64,000 nt of DNA from Microcella sp. (lineage in GTDB: Bacteria; Actinomycetota; Actinomycetes; Actinomycetales; Microbacteriaceae), in the NCBI RefSeq assembly GCF_025808395.1, contig NZ_CP075524.1, positions 1,984,001 to 2,048,000 on the forward strand. The letters run 5' to 3'. Position 1 is the stretch's first letter. Each line of letters begins with the position of its first letter. The notes under the pieces were generated by a model that had not been told where the DNA came from, made no database searches, and worked only from the letters and a program-made list of their open reading frames with translations. This document shows positions 30,659-38,683 of this stretch, piece by piece. The position numbers and the translations under genes were made by a program.

Positions 30659-32328
30659 GCATCGGTCGCGGCCTCGGGCAGCGACGCAGGGGGCGTTCGT
30701 GGAATCCGCACCGTCACTGTCGTGCCCCGCTCCCCGTCTGACGTGAGCACGATGTCGCCGCCGATGCGGCTCTGCAGCAGACTCTTCACGATCGGCAGGC
30801 CCAGGCCCGTGCCAGGAACATCGCGATGCCGCGGAGTCTGCACCCGGTAGAAGCGCTCCCATATGGCGTCTTGCTCGCTCGGGGGAATGCCGGGGCCCTC
30901 ATCGACGACGATCAGCTCGACGACATCGTCATGCTCGATGAGCCTGACGGTGACCGTGCCATCGGGTGGACTGAACTTGATCGCGTTCGACAGCAGGTTC
31001 GAACTCACCCGCACGAGATCTTGTTCAACCCCGCGGATGACCACCGCCCGCTCGGGAGCCCTCAGGTCGACCCGCACGTGTCGTTCAGCGGGCACGAGGC
31101 CTGCCACGTCTTCGATGCAGTGCTGCAGCAACTGAGTCATGTCGACGTCTGCGACAGCTCTCGTGCTCACGCTCGCCGTGCTCAGCCGGCTGAGCTCGAG
31201 AACGTCTTCGATGACGTCGGCCAGGCGTCGAGCGTTGCGGTAGATGATGTGCCCTGCTTGGCGCACATCGGGGTCGACGTCGTCATCGACGAGGGTCTCA
31301 GAGAAGCCGATGATGCTCGTCACGGGTGTGCGCAGTTCGTGGCTGACCGCCGAGATGAAGTCGTCTTTCTGCGAGTTCAGCAGTCGTAGCTCGTCTGCCA
31401 CGCGCTGAGCATCGCGCTCACGCTGCGCGAGCGTGCGCAGATTCTCGCGCCACTCGGCGCTCTGCCCTGCAACGAACAGCGCCGCCGCTGCGTGCGTCAT
31501 GATGAACAACTGCAGCGCGAAGACCGCGCCCCTCAGGTCTGCTTGCAGCAATACCGCAAAAGGCCCCACGCCCAACGCTGTCGCGAGTGTCGCCGCGATG
31601 GCGAGAACGACATTCTGCACGGCGGGCACGAGCGGGGGCAATCGGTATGCGCCCCACATCAGTGTCGTCAAGATCAGAAACGTAAGGGCGAGTGCCTGAG
31701 CGAGCGCGAAAACCACGACCGCCAAGAACACCAGCGACAGCGTCTGCACCAGAGGCTCCCAGCGCGGCGCGCGCAATGGCTCCGCGATCGGGACAAGGGC
31801 GAGGGGAGCGATCGCGAAGAGAGCACTGCCGTGCGAGGTGAAGAGCGAGACGGCGGTAACGACGGGATCCGCTCCGGCGAGAAGGAAAGCGGCACTCGCC
31901 GTCAGCACCGAAAAGACACTGATCGCCACCCCGACGCTGACCAGAAACCAGCCGATCTGTTTCAGCGTGGTGAAGTCTGCGTGGGCAGCTCCTCCCGTCA
32001 GCACTCGCACGACAATCCACAGCTCAACCGCGTTGGTGATCCCGTATGCGATGGAGAGGTCAAGGGGGTGCCCCCCCAGAACGTTGCCGGCCGCGACAGT
32101 GACCACGATTACCGCGCACACGGCGAGCCGCCGACCTCGACTCGCGAGCACTGCGAAGAACAAGGCTCCGCTCGCGGGCCACCAGAGAGCGATCGGCACA
32201 TCAGGGCTACGAGCTTGCAGACTCCACAGGGCGATGCCCACCGAGGCGATGATGAACGCCGCGATCGCCGCGCGACGCTGCCCTGTGGGCAAGTCGTGCA
32301 TCCGGGCGGCGATGCCTCGAGCATCCAT
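30640..32328 (-). CDS. MASE1-type membrane sensor histidine kinase
   Basis: The 562-residue protein has a MASE1-like membrane domain of about eight helices (20-290, with LWWPASGALFFAVLASRGRR), then HisKA with His330 in DDFISAVSHELRTPVTSIIGFSE, and HATPase_c with the N-box NLLSNAIKF (444-452), DEGPGIP (476-482) and GTGLGL (506-511). The signal sensed by MASE1 domains is unknown. GAGGA upstream supports the ATG. It follows a second, similar kinase by 26 bases, and a lone receiver gene is divergent from the pair. Confidence 0.9.
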   Translation of the reverse strand: MDARGIAARMHDLPTGQRRAAIAAFIIASVGIALWSLQARSPDVPIALWWPASGALFFAVLASRGRRLAVCAVIVVTVAAGNVLGGHPLDLSIAYGITNAVELWIVVRVLTGGAAHADFTTLKQIGWFLVSVGVAISVFSVLTASAAFLLAGADPVVTAVSLFTSHGSALFAIAPLALVPIAEPLRAPRWEPLVQTLSLVFLAVVVFALAQALALTFLILTTLMWGAYRLPPLVPAVQNVVLAIAATLATALGVGPFAVLLQADLRGAVFALQLFIMTHAAAALFVAGQSAEWRENLRTLAQRERDAQRVADELRLLNSQKDDFISAVSHELRTPVTSIIGFSETLVDDDVDPDVRQAGHIIYRNARRLADVIEDVLELSRLSTASVSTRAVADVDMTQLLQHCIEDVAGLVPAERHVRVDLRAPERAVVIRGVEQDLVRVSSNLLSNAIKFSPPDGTVTVRLIEHDDVVELIVVDEGPGIPPSEQDAIWERFYRVQTPRHRDVPGTGLGLPIVKSLLQSRIGGDIVLTSDGERGTTVTVRIPRTPPASLPEAATDAQSGAR

Positions 32329-32354
32329 GGGTCATCCTCGACTCAACGGCGTCG

Positions 32355-34328
32355 TCATCGCGCACCGCTTGGGGCCGACAATACCGCTGGAGCGACCGCA
32401 GGCAGCCGAACTTCGACGGTGGTTCCGCCTCCCGGAGTCTCTGCCAATCTCACTGTGCCGCCGAGTCGAGCCTCGACGAGAGCCTTGACGATCGGCAGCC
32501 CGAGGCCCGTGCCCGGCACCGATCGGTGCGAGTCGAGCGGAGCGCGCACGAAACGCTCCCAGACCATGTCTCGGTACTCGGTCGGGATTCCGAGGCCGTG
32601 GTCGACGACTCGAATCACGGCCCCGTCACCGTCACGAGCGATCTCGATCGTCACGACTCCGTCATCGTGCGAGAACTTCACCGCGTTCGACAGCAGATTG
32701 GCGCAGACCCTCAACAGGTCGCGAGTGCGCGAGGTCACGATCAGCGACTCATGGGGCTCGGCGACCTCGACCCGCACACGACGAGCCAGCGCAAGGCCAT
32801 CGGCGTCTGCCGCGCACTCGAGTGCGAGCGACATGAGGTCGACCGGGGCAGGCGGTGACATCGGCCCGCCGAGAGCACTGAGCTTGCTGAGCTCGAGCAC
32901 GTCTTCGATGACATCGGCCAGTCGGCGGGCGTTGCGCGCGATGACCACTCCCGCTTGCGCGATGTCTTCGGGCAGCCTCGCTTCATCGAGCTGCTCGCTG
33001 AACCCCAGAATGCTGGTCACGGGCGTGCGCAGTTCGTGGCTCACCGCCGAGATGAAGTCATCCTGCTGGGCATTGAGGCGCCTCAGCTCTGCGGCGCTCT
33101 CATGCGCGATGCGCTCGCGTTCCTCCCGCTCAGACACATCAGTGGTGACGATGGTGACCAGATCTGCTCCGCCGCCGTTGCGCTGATCGGCGACCGCCAC
33201 TTCGATCGTGCGCCCCTCACGGTCGATGACCAGCTGCACCGATTGGCCAGGCTCGAGCGGATGGCCGAGGGCTTCGTCGAGCGCATCGATGCCGAACGGC
33301 GGAGCATCAGCACCGAGATCGCGGCGCGCCCGATCGTTGATCGCCACCACTCGAAGCTCGCCATCCGCCCTTTCTGCGATCACGATGCCGGCCAGCGCGT
33401 TGACGATGCCCGCACGCAGCACCTCTTCTTGAGCGCGCAGCCGGTTGACCACGGCGAACCAGTCTGCCCGCGCGGCTGCGGTCAAGAGGGCGGTAGAGCA
33501 GTACACCAGCAAGAACACTTGAATGAGCACAACCGACGCGCGGCTGCCTCCGTCGAAGGCGGCGAACGGCCCGCCCCCGAGCGACGAGAGCACGATGACC
33601 GCCGCCGCCGTGAGCAAGAGCTGGGCCGAGCTGATGATGAGCGGAAACCGGAACGCCGCCCACAGCAGGGCCACGAACGGCATCGCGGCAACCGGCCACG
33701 CATTGCCCGGCCAGAAGACGACCGCGATAAGAGCGAGCAAGACTGTCGACTGCGCCGCGAGCTCGAGGCGACGCACTGTGCGGCCCTCAGACCACGGCAC
33801 CATGACGATGGGCAGCATCACGAGCGTCGCAGCCGCGTGCGACGCCGACAGCTGCAAGACCGCTTCCGCGAGAGGGCGCTGCAGGAAAATGGCTGCCACC
33901 ACACCGAGCACGAGCCCCGAGCTAGCCGCGCCCGCGAGCGTCACCCACAGCAGCCGAGTCACGTGTGCGAGCGTCGCCACACGTAGCGGTACGCCCCTCG
34001 GCGCGAGCAGTGCGGCGATGACGACGACCTCGATGCTGTTGCCCATGCCCAGCAGGAAGGCGAACACCGGGTCGCGCCCTGCGAGCAGGTTTCCGATGCC
34101 GGTCGCGATGATGACGAGCAGGATGACGAGCCACCGCTCGCGACCGCGAGAGAGCATCCCGGCCACCGCCGCGAACCCGGCGGCGGGCCACCACGCCGCG
34201 AGCGACGGGTCAGGAAAGCTGTAGGCGACCGCGACGTAGGCGCTTACCACACAGGCGAGCAGAAGGCCCGCGATGACCGCGCGGCGCGCCGCGGGGCGTG
34301 CATTCGACACCCGCTTGATGATGCCCAA
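32355..34328 (-). CDS. MASE1-PAS sensor histidine kinase
   Basis: The 657-residue protein is organised like its downstream neighbour, with a MASE1 membrane domain (about 15-290) and HisKA-HATPase_c with His431 in DDFISAVSHELRTPVTSILGFSE. It has an additional PAS-like domain at about 300-400 (ALAGIVIAERADGELRVVAINDRARRDL to VTIVTTDVSEREE). A TTG start at 34328 with GAGGGG seven bases upstream is the best choice; an in-frame GTG lies six codons downstream. Duplication of an ancestral kinase probably created the pair. Confidence 0.88.
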   Translation of the reverse strand: MGIIKRVSNARPAARRAVIAGLLLACVVSAYVAVAYSFPDPSLAAWWPAAGFAAVAGMLSRGRERWLVILLVIIATGIGNLLAGRDPVFAFLLGMGNSIEVVVIAALLAPRGVPLRVATLAHVTRLLWVTLAGAASSGLVLGVVAAIFLQRPLAEAVLQLSASHAAATLVMLPIVMVPWSEGRTVRRLELAAQSTVLLALIAVVFWPGNAWPVAAMPFVALLWAAFRFPLIISSAQLLLTAAAVIVLSSLGGGPFAAFDGGSRASVVLIQVFLLVYCSTALLTAAARADWFAVVNRLRAQEEVLRAGIVNALAGIVIAERADGELRVVAINDRARRDLGADAPPFGIDALDEALGHPLEPGQSVQLVIDREGRTIEVAVADQRNGGGADLVTIVTTDVSEREERERIAHESAAELRRLNAQQDDFISAVSHELRTPVTSILGFSEQLDEARLPEDIAQAGVVIARNARRLADVIEDVLELSKLSALGGPMSPPAPVDLMSLALECAADADGLALARRVRVEVAEPHESLIVTSRTRDLLRVCANLLSNAVKFSHDDGVVTIEIARDGDGAVIRVVDHGLGIPTEYRDMVWERFVRAPLDSHRSVPGTGLGLPIVKALVEARLGGTVRLAETPGGGTTVEVRLPAVAPAVLSAPSGAR

Positions 34329-34421
34329 CGATCACCCCTCTTCGGCGAGGCTCGCCACGTCGTGCCACAGCAACCGCTCTGCGTGAGAGACTATCCGCAT
34401 TGCGAGGGGACGTGAGGGCGC

Positions 34422-34787
34422 ATGGCGCAGATCCTGATAGTCGAAGACGAGCCAGACGTGTTGCTGCTGCTCGAGAACCGGGTGCGGGGGGCCGGGCACG
34501 ACGTCGAGAGCGCCACCGACGGTGAGACCGCCCTCGAACTCGTGGCTGGTCGCCGCCCAGACGTCATCGTGCTCGACTGGATGATGCCCCGTCTGAGCGG
34601 CATCGACGTGCTCGAGCGGTTGCGCGCAGACGACCCGCAGCACGACATCAAGGTGCTCATGCTGACGGCCAAGTCGCAGCAGAGCGACATCGACCGCGCC
34701 TACGAAGCGGGTGCCGACGACTACATCGTGAAGCCGTTCAGCTCGCGCGACTTCATCGAGCGACTCGCGGCGCTCGCCGCGAGCTGA
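34422..34787 (+). CDS. Single-domain response regulator (CheY-like receiver)
   Basis: The 121-residue protein is a receiver domain alone: acidic pocket EDE (8-10), phosphoacceptor Asp52 in DVIVLDWMMP, Thr82 in LTAKS, and Lys104 in YIVKPFSSRDF. There is no output domain, so it must act by protein contact or phosphotransfer. It is divergent from the two MASE1 kinases, 93 bases from the nearer start, and is their most likely partner. GAGGG precedes the ATG. Confidence 0.9.
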   Translation: MAQILIVEDEPDVLLLLENRVRGAGHDVESATDGETALELVAGRRPDVIVLDWMMPRLSGIDVLERLRADDPQHDIKVLMLTAKSQQSDIDRAYEAGADDYIVKPFSSRDFIERLAALAAS

Positions 34788-34800
34788 GCCGCGACGTCGA

Positions 34801-35385
34801 TCAGGCGGGGTCGATCGCCGTTCGGTGGAAGTTCTGCCACGACCGTGACGCCGTCGGGCCGCGCTGCCCCTGGTAGCGGTTGAGATAGCTGCCCGTGCCG
34901 TAGGGGTTCTCGGCCGCTGAGCTGAGGCGGAAGAAGCACAGCTGGCCGATCTTCATGCCCGACCACAGCTTGATCGGCAGAGTGGCGACATTGCTCAGCT
35001 CGAGCGTCACGTGCCCGCTGAAGCCCGGATCGATGAAGCCCGCCGTCGAGTGGGTGAGCAGCCCCAGCCGCCCGAGCGAGCTCTTGCCCTCGAGTCGTGC
35101 CGCCACGTCATCGGGCAGGGTGACCTGCTCGTAGGTCGAGCCGAGCACGAACTCGCCCGGGTGCAGAATGAACGGCTCATCTGGTTTCGCCTGCACGAGT
35201 CTCGTCAGCTCAGGCTGCTCTTCAGCCGGATCGATGAACGGGTACTTGTGGTTGTCGAACAGCCGAAAATAGGTGTCGAGCCGAACGTCGACGCTCGAGG
35301 GTTGCACCATGCCCAGATCGAGGGGGTCGAGGCCGATGCGGCCTGACGACAGTTCAGCACGGATGTCGCGATCGCTCAGCAGCAT
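34801..35385 (-). CDS. dcd: dCTP deaminase, dUMP-forming type
   Basis: The 194-residue protein makes dUMP precursors for dTMP. The core GKSSLGRLGLLTHSTAGFIDPGFSGHVTLELSN closely matches the bifunctional dCTP deaminase-dUTPase of Mycobacterium tuberculosis rather than E. coli Dcd, so it probably yields dUMP directly. The ATG has TAGGCT exactly six bases upstream and no Shine-Dalgarno. It is convergent with the receiver gene. Confidence 0.93.
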   Translation of the reverse strand: MLLSDRDIRAELSSGRIGLDPLDLGMVQPSSVDVRLDTYFRLFDNHKYPFIDPAEEQPELTRLVQAKPDEPFILHPGEFVLGSTYEQVTLPDDVAARLEGKSSLGRLGLLTHSTAGFIDPGFSGHVTLELSNVATLPIKLWSGMKIGQLCFFRLSSAAENPYGTGSYLNRYQGQRGPTASRSWQNFHRTAIDPA

Positions 35386-35397
35386 GCCGCCAGCCTA
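35386..35397 (-). promoter_or_regulatory. Leaderless-type -10 element of dcd
   Basis: On the minus strand TAGGCT (35392-35397), six bases, ATG. The element overlaps the stop region of the upstream tetR gene, so dcd has its own promoter. Confidence 0.55.
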
Positions 35398-36024
35398 GCG
35401 AGCCGAATCGATCGACGACGGCGGCCGCCAGTGACGAATCTGCTCCATCAGCCCGCCGGCCAACAACCTCGGGTCGTGACCGCCAGAGCGTCCCACCGCG
35501 AGCATGCCGAGCAGTGCGGCTTCGACGAGTGCCGCACGCGAAGAGCCGAGCGCCGGATCGAGGTCGTCGAGGTCGACGGCACGTCGCAGCGTTGCCGTGA
35601 TCGCTCGGCGAAGCGCCTCGCGATACCGATCGACCTGTTCGCCGCCATCGCCGCGCACGAGGCTGCGGATCGCGAAGCAGCCAGGGGGGTGCTGCGTCGA
35701 GTCGAGCATGTCGGCGACGCGGCTGACGAGCGCGACGAGGTCGTCGACGCCCGAGGTTCCGGTGATCGCAGGAGCGAGCAGGTCGTTCTCGGCGGAGTCG
35801 ACGTAGGCGCGCACGCAACGATCGAACAGCCCCGCCTTGCCGCCGAGTGCCGTGTAGATCGTCGAGCGGTTGAGGTGCGTCGCCCGTTCGAGCTCGTCGA
35901 CCGACGTGGCATCGCTGCCCTGCGCCCAGAACACTGCGGTCGCCCGGCCGACCACCTCGTCGAGGTCGTACCCGCTCGGCCTGCCGCGTGCCGCGTTTGA
36001 CTTTTTCTGAACCATCTGTTTCAT
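35395..36024 (-). CDS. TetR-family transcriptional regulator
   Basis: The 209-residue protein has an N-terminal HTH (YDLDEVVGRATAVFWAQGSDATSVDELERATHLNRSTIYTALGGKAGLFDRCV) and a C-terminal helical domain. ATG codons at 36024 and 36015 are both possible; the latter leaves the upstream inverted repeat outside the gene. It is divergent from the YHS-domain gene across an AT-rich region with a GTTTCA inverted repeat, so it probably controls that gene and itself. Confidence 0.88.
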   Translation of the reverse strand: MKQMVQKKSNAARGRPSGYDLDEVVGRATAVFWAQGSDATSVDELERATHLNRSTIYTALGGKAGLFDRCVRAYVDSAENDLLAPAITGTSGVDDLVALVSRVADMLDSTQHPPGCFAIRSLVRGDGGEQVDRYREALRRAITATLRRAVDLDDLDPALGSSRAALVEAALLGMLAVGRSGGHDPRLLAGGLMEQIRHWRPPSSIDSAR

Positions 36025-36046
36025 AATAGCATCACGTTATTGAAAC
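36018..36046. promoter_or_regulatory. Inverted repeat between tetR and the YHS gene
   Basis: GTTTCA (36018-36023) and TGAAAC (36041-36046) form an inverted repeat around an AT-rich centre (taataGCATCACGttat). Both divergent promoters must lie here. A TetR operator is the simplest reading. Confidence 0.5.
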
Positions 36047-36069
36047 ACTCATTTCAGAAAGGCTGCATC

Positions 36070-36492
36070 ATGTCGCTTCTTCCCCGCACGCTTCGCCTCG
36101 TCACCAGGGCCAACCGGCATGACCCCGGCGTCGACACCATTGGCGGGGTCGCCCTCGGCGGAGTCGACCCGCTCTCGTATCACCTCGACGGCGAGCCCTT
36201 GGCCGGAGACGAGCGGTGGCAGCACGAATGGAGCGGCGCGCAATGGTGGTTCGTCTCGGCTGAGCGTCGCGACCGGTTCGCCGCAGATCCCGAGCGCTGG
36301 GCGCCGCGATTCGGCGGACACTGCGCTGTCGGCCGCGCCACCGGAGTATGGATCGACGGCGACCCTCGTCACTGGCACCTCGACGGCGAGAACCTCTACC
36401 TCAACAAGAATCTCGCTGCCCACCACGCTCACGGCGTGCTGCGCGGGCGCATTCACGCACTCGACGCCGGCACCGCATCGCGGGTTCGATAG
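36070..36492 (+). CDS. YHS domain-containing protein
   Basis: The 140-residue protein carries one YHS domain (about 20-100: GGVALGGVDPLSYHLDGEPLAGDERWQHEWSGAQWWFVSAERRDRFAADPERWAPRFGGHCA), followed by WIDGDPRHWHLDGENLYLNKN. In related proteins the tyrosine-histidine-serine motif accompanies metal binding. AGAAAGG eight bases before the ATG at 36070 fixes the start. It is divergent from, and probably repressed by, the TetR regulator. No signal peptide is evident. Confidence 0.82.
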   Translation: MSLLPRTLRLVTRANRHDPGVDTIGGVALGGVDPLSYHLDGEPLAGDERWQHEWSGAQWWFVSAERRDRFAADPERWAPRFGGHCAVGRATGVWIDGDPRHWHLDGENLYLNKNLAAHHAHGVLRGRIHALDAGTASRVR

Positions 36493-36521
36493 ACTGCCTG
36501 ACGTGCCGCTGAGCGGCGCGC

Positions 36522-36592
36522 GGGGATGTAGTTCAATGGTAGAACTTCAGCTTCCCAAGCTGATAGCGCGGGTTCGATTCCCGTCATCCCCT
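36522..36592 (+). tRNA. tRNA-Gly(CCC)
   Basis: The acceptor stem pairs GGGGATG (36522-36528) with CATCCCC (36585-36591); the discriminator is T at 36592 and CCA is not encoded. The anticodon stem TCAGC/GCTGA encloses TTCCCAA with anticodon CCC at 36554-36556. The D-arm GTTCAATGGTAGAAC and T-arm CGGGTTCGATTCCCG are standard for tRNA-Gly. Confidence 0.97.
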
Positions 36593-36617
36593 CGAAACCA
36601 TCATCCCCTCCAAACCG
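36584..36617. repeat. 17-bp tandem duplication starting in the tRNA-Gly 3' end
   Basis: The 17 bases from 36584 (TCATCCCCTC then gAAACCa) are repeated at once at 36601-36617 with two substitutions. The first nine bases of each copy are the tRNA acceptor arm and discriminator. No integrase or element lies nearby. Confidence 0.75.
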
Positions 36618-36644
36618 AATCTCGGGCCGTGCCGAAGATCCAGC

Positions 36645-37208
36645 ATGAGCACGAGGCGGGCACTGAGCACGACGACGGCTCGATCGCTCGTGTGCGTGAG
36701 CGCGGTGGGGGCCGCGATCATCCACGCAGCGCTGGCGGTATCGGCGACCACGGGGGGCGTGGCGGCGGTGCTGGCGCTCGCGGCGGCTGCCGAACTCTCG
36801 ATCGCGATGGGGGTCGCGGCGGGGGTTCGGTGGCTGACCGCTTCTCGAGTGATCGCGGGCCTGATCGTTCCGCCCGTCGCGTGGGCGGCACTGCTGCTGA
36901 TCGCCGTGACCGCGAAGGTGCCCGAGGCGACGAGTGCGCTCGTCATGCTGCCGCTGGTCGGCGCCGCGTTTCTCGCTCTGGCTGGCGTCGCATTCGCGGG
37001 GGTGGATGCTCGGCGCACGCGGGTGGGGGCCCGCGTGCGCACGGCGCGCCCCGTGGCGGTCGTCGCCGCCGCGACCCTGTTCGCAGCGCTCGTCGTCACG
37101 CCCTCGGTCGTGGCGACGCTGCCCGCTCGGGCTGACGACCCGATCATCGCCGAACGGCCGGCCGCGCCGGTGACGCAGGTGGTCTTCGGCGACCACGCCG
37201 ATCACTGA
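36645..37208 (+). CDS. Hypothetical membrane protein, four predicted helices
   Basis: The 187-residue protein has hydrophobic segments near 13-33, 37-58, 66-88 and 98-118 and a further one near 137-157, then a soluble Pro/Ala-rich tail of about 30 residues. I do not recognise a family. No strong ribosome binding site precedes the ATG. It stands alone after the tRNA and converges on the helicase gene with a 27-base gap. Confidence 0.55.
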   Translation: MSTRRALSTTTARSLVCVSAVGAAIIHAALAVSATTGGVAAVLALAAAAELSIAMGVAAGVRWLTASRVIAGLIVPPVAWAALLLIAVTAKVPEATSALVMLPLVGAAFLALAGVAFAGVDARRTRVGARVRTARPVAVVAAATLFAALVVTPSVVATLPARADDPIIAERPAAPVTQVVFGDHADH

Positions 37209-37235
37209 GCGCGAGGGTGCCGCGCGTGCAGAGAG

Positions 37236-38570
37236 CTATCGCTCGACCGCGCGACCGATCACCGGCTCGACGTCTGCCATGAATCGCCGAACGTTCTCGT
37301 CGACGATGATGTCGCTCGGCCGCAGCGGACGCACGAGGTGCAGGCCCTCGAGCGACCGAATGCGACTCAACGCCACGTACGTCTGGCCAGGAGCAAAGGC
37401 TCTCGGCCCCAAGTCGATGATCGCCGCGTCGTAGGTCGAGCCCTGCGACTTGTGAATGGTGACCGCCCAGGCGAGCCGCAGCGGAAACTGGGTGAACTCG
37501 GCCACGACCTCTTTCGACACCCTCTTGGTCGCGGTCGAGTAGGTATACCGGTACTTCTCCCACGTCGCAGGCACGACCTCGTGACTCACGCCATCGACCT
37601 CGACGAAGACCGTGCGGCCGATGCGCTCGACCGTGCCGAGGCTGCCGTTCACCCACCGCGGCTCGCCGTCACCGCCCGTGTCGTTGCGCAAGAACATCAC
37701 CTGGGCGCCCACCTTGAGGTGAAGCTCGTCATCGGCGGGGTATCCGCCCTTCGGCCCGAACTCGCCCACCACATCTGCGCGCGCAGTCTTGGCCTCGCCG
37801 GGCAGCCGGCGCAGGGCATCCGCATTGATGCGCGTGACCGTCGCGTTCGTCGTCGCCAGCGTCAGCACGCCCTCTGCGGGAGCCGGGCGCGCACCTGCCT
37901 CATTGAGCGCTCGACCGATCTCGGGAGTCACCTCTCCGTGCCGCACCGCGGTCAGCATCGCCCTGAACTCCGCGTCGTGCTGTCGGTGGATCGTCTGCAG
38001 TTCGACGATGCGCAGATCGGCCTCATTCCACACGCGCGCGTCGAAGAACCACCTCGATCGATAGTGGTCGGCGTAGTACGCGCGCTCGCCCTCGTCTCGA
38101 CCCGGCACCGGAGCGAGCTGGTACGGGTCGCCGAAGAGCACCACTTGCGCGCCGCCGAAGGGCTCGTGGCGCCGAGATCGCGCCTGGCGCAGTCGACGGT
38201 CGATCGCATCCATGAGGTCGGCACTCACCATCGACACCTCATCGATGACGACCGTGTCGATCGACGACAGCAGTCGCCGCAGCTCGGGCGGGTCGGTGAA
38301 GTCGTGATCGGCGATGAGACCGATCGGCAGCCGGAAGAGCGAGTGGATCGTCTGGCCGCCGACATTGAGCGCCGCGACGCCCGTCGGCGCGCAGACCACC
38401 ACCTGGCGATCGGTCGAGACGATGAACGACTCGAGCAGAGTCGACTTGCCGGTGCCTGCCCGGCCGGTGACGAACACGTTGTCGCGAGTCGACTCGATGA
38501 GGTCGAGCACCGCCAGCTGCTCGGGGCTGAGCGGGGTGCCGTCGGGAGCAGCGCGTGTCTCGCTCGTCAC
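37236..38570 (-). CDS. PIF1/RecD-like DNA helicase
   Basis: The 444-residue protein is a superfamily 1B helicase: Walker A TGRAGTGKSTLL (about 33-44), Walker B VVIDEVSMVSADLMDAIDRRL, VLFGDPYQLAPV (motif III) and the C-terminal TIHKSQGSTYDAAIIDLG and YVALSRIRSLEGL. These are the features of PIF1-like helicases that unwind 5'-tailed DNA, G-quadruplexes or stalled forks. The GTG at 38570 has GGGAGG four bases upstream; the frame stays open further upstream but crosses the divergent promoter. Confidence 0.88.
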   Translation of the reverse strand: MTSETRAAPDGTPLSPEQLAVLDLIESTRDNVFVTGRAGTGKSTLLESFIVSTDRQVVVCAPTGVAALNVGGQTIHSLFRLPIGLIADHDFTDPPELRRLLSSIDTVVIDEVSMVSADLMDAIDRRLRQARSRRHEPFGGAQVVLFGDPYQLAPVPGRDEGERAYYADHYRSRWFFDARVWNEADLRIVELQTIHRQHDAEFRAMLTAVRHGEVTPEIGRALNEAGARPAPAEGVLTLATTNATVTRINADALRRLPGEAKTARADVVGEFGPKGGYPADDELHLKVGAQVMFLRNDTGGDGEPRWVNGSLGTVERIGRTVFVEVDGVSHEVVPATWEKYRYTYSTATKRVSKEVVAEFTQFPLRLAWAVTIHKSQGSTYDAAIIDLGPRAFAPGQTYVALSRIRSLEGLHLVRPLRPSDIIVDENVRRFMADVEPVIGRAVER

Positions 38571-38671
38571 ATGCCTCCCGCCTCGTCGCTCGGCGAGCAA
38601 CCGGCCTCCACTGTAGCCGCGCCAGTGCACCATACTGGCCCGGCTGCCGCGAGCCGCCGCACGAGCGCGCC

Positions 38672-38683
38672 TAGGCTGACGGC
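38672..38683 (+). promoter_or_regulatory. Leaderless-type -10 element
   Basis: TAGGCT (38672-38677), six bases, ATG at 38684. No Shine-Dalgarno sequence. Confidence 0.55.

Noticed and set aside
36522..36617. Integrated mobile element at tRNA-Gly
   Set aside because: Only a 17-base duplication is present. The next genes are an ordinary membrane protein and a helicase on the chromosome, with no integrase.
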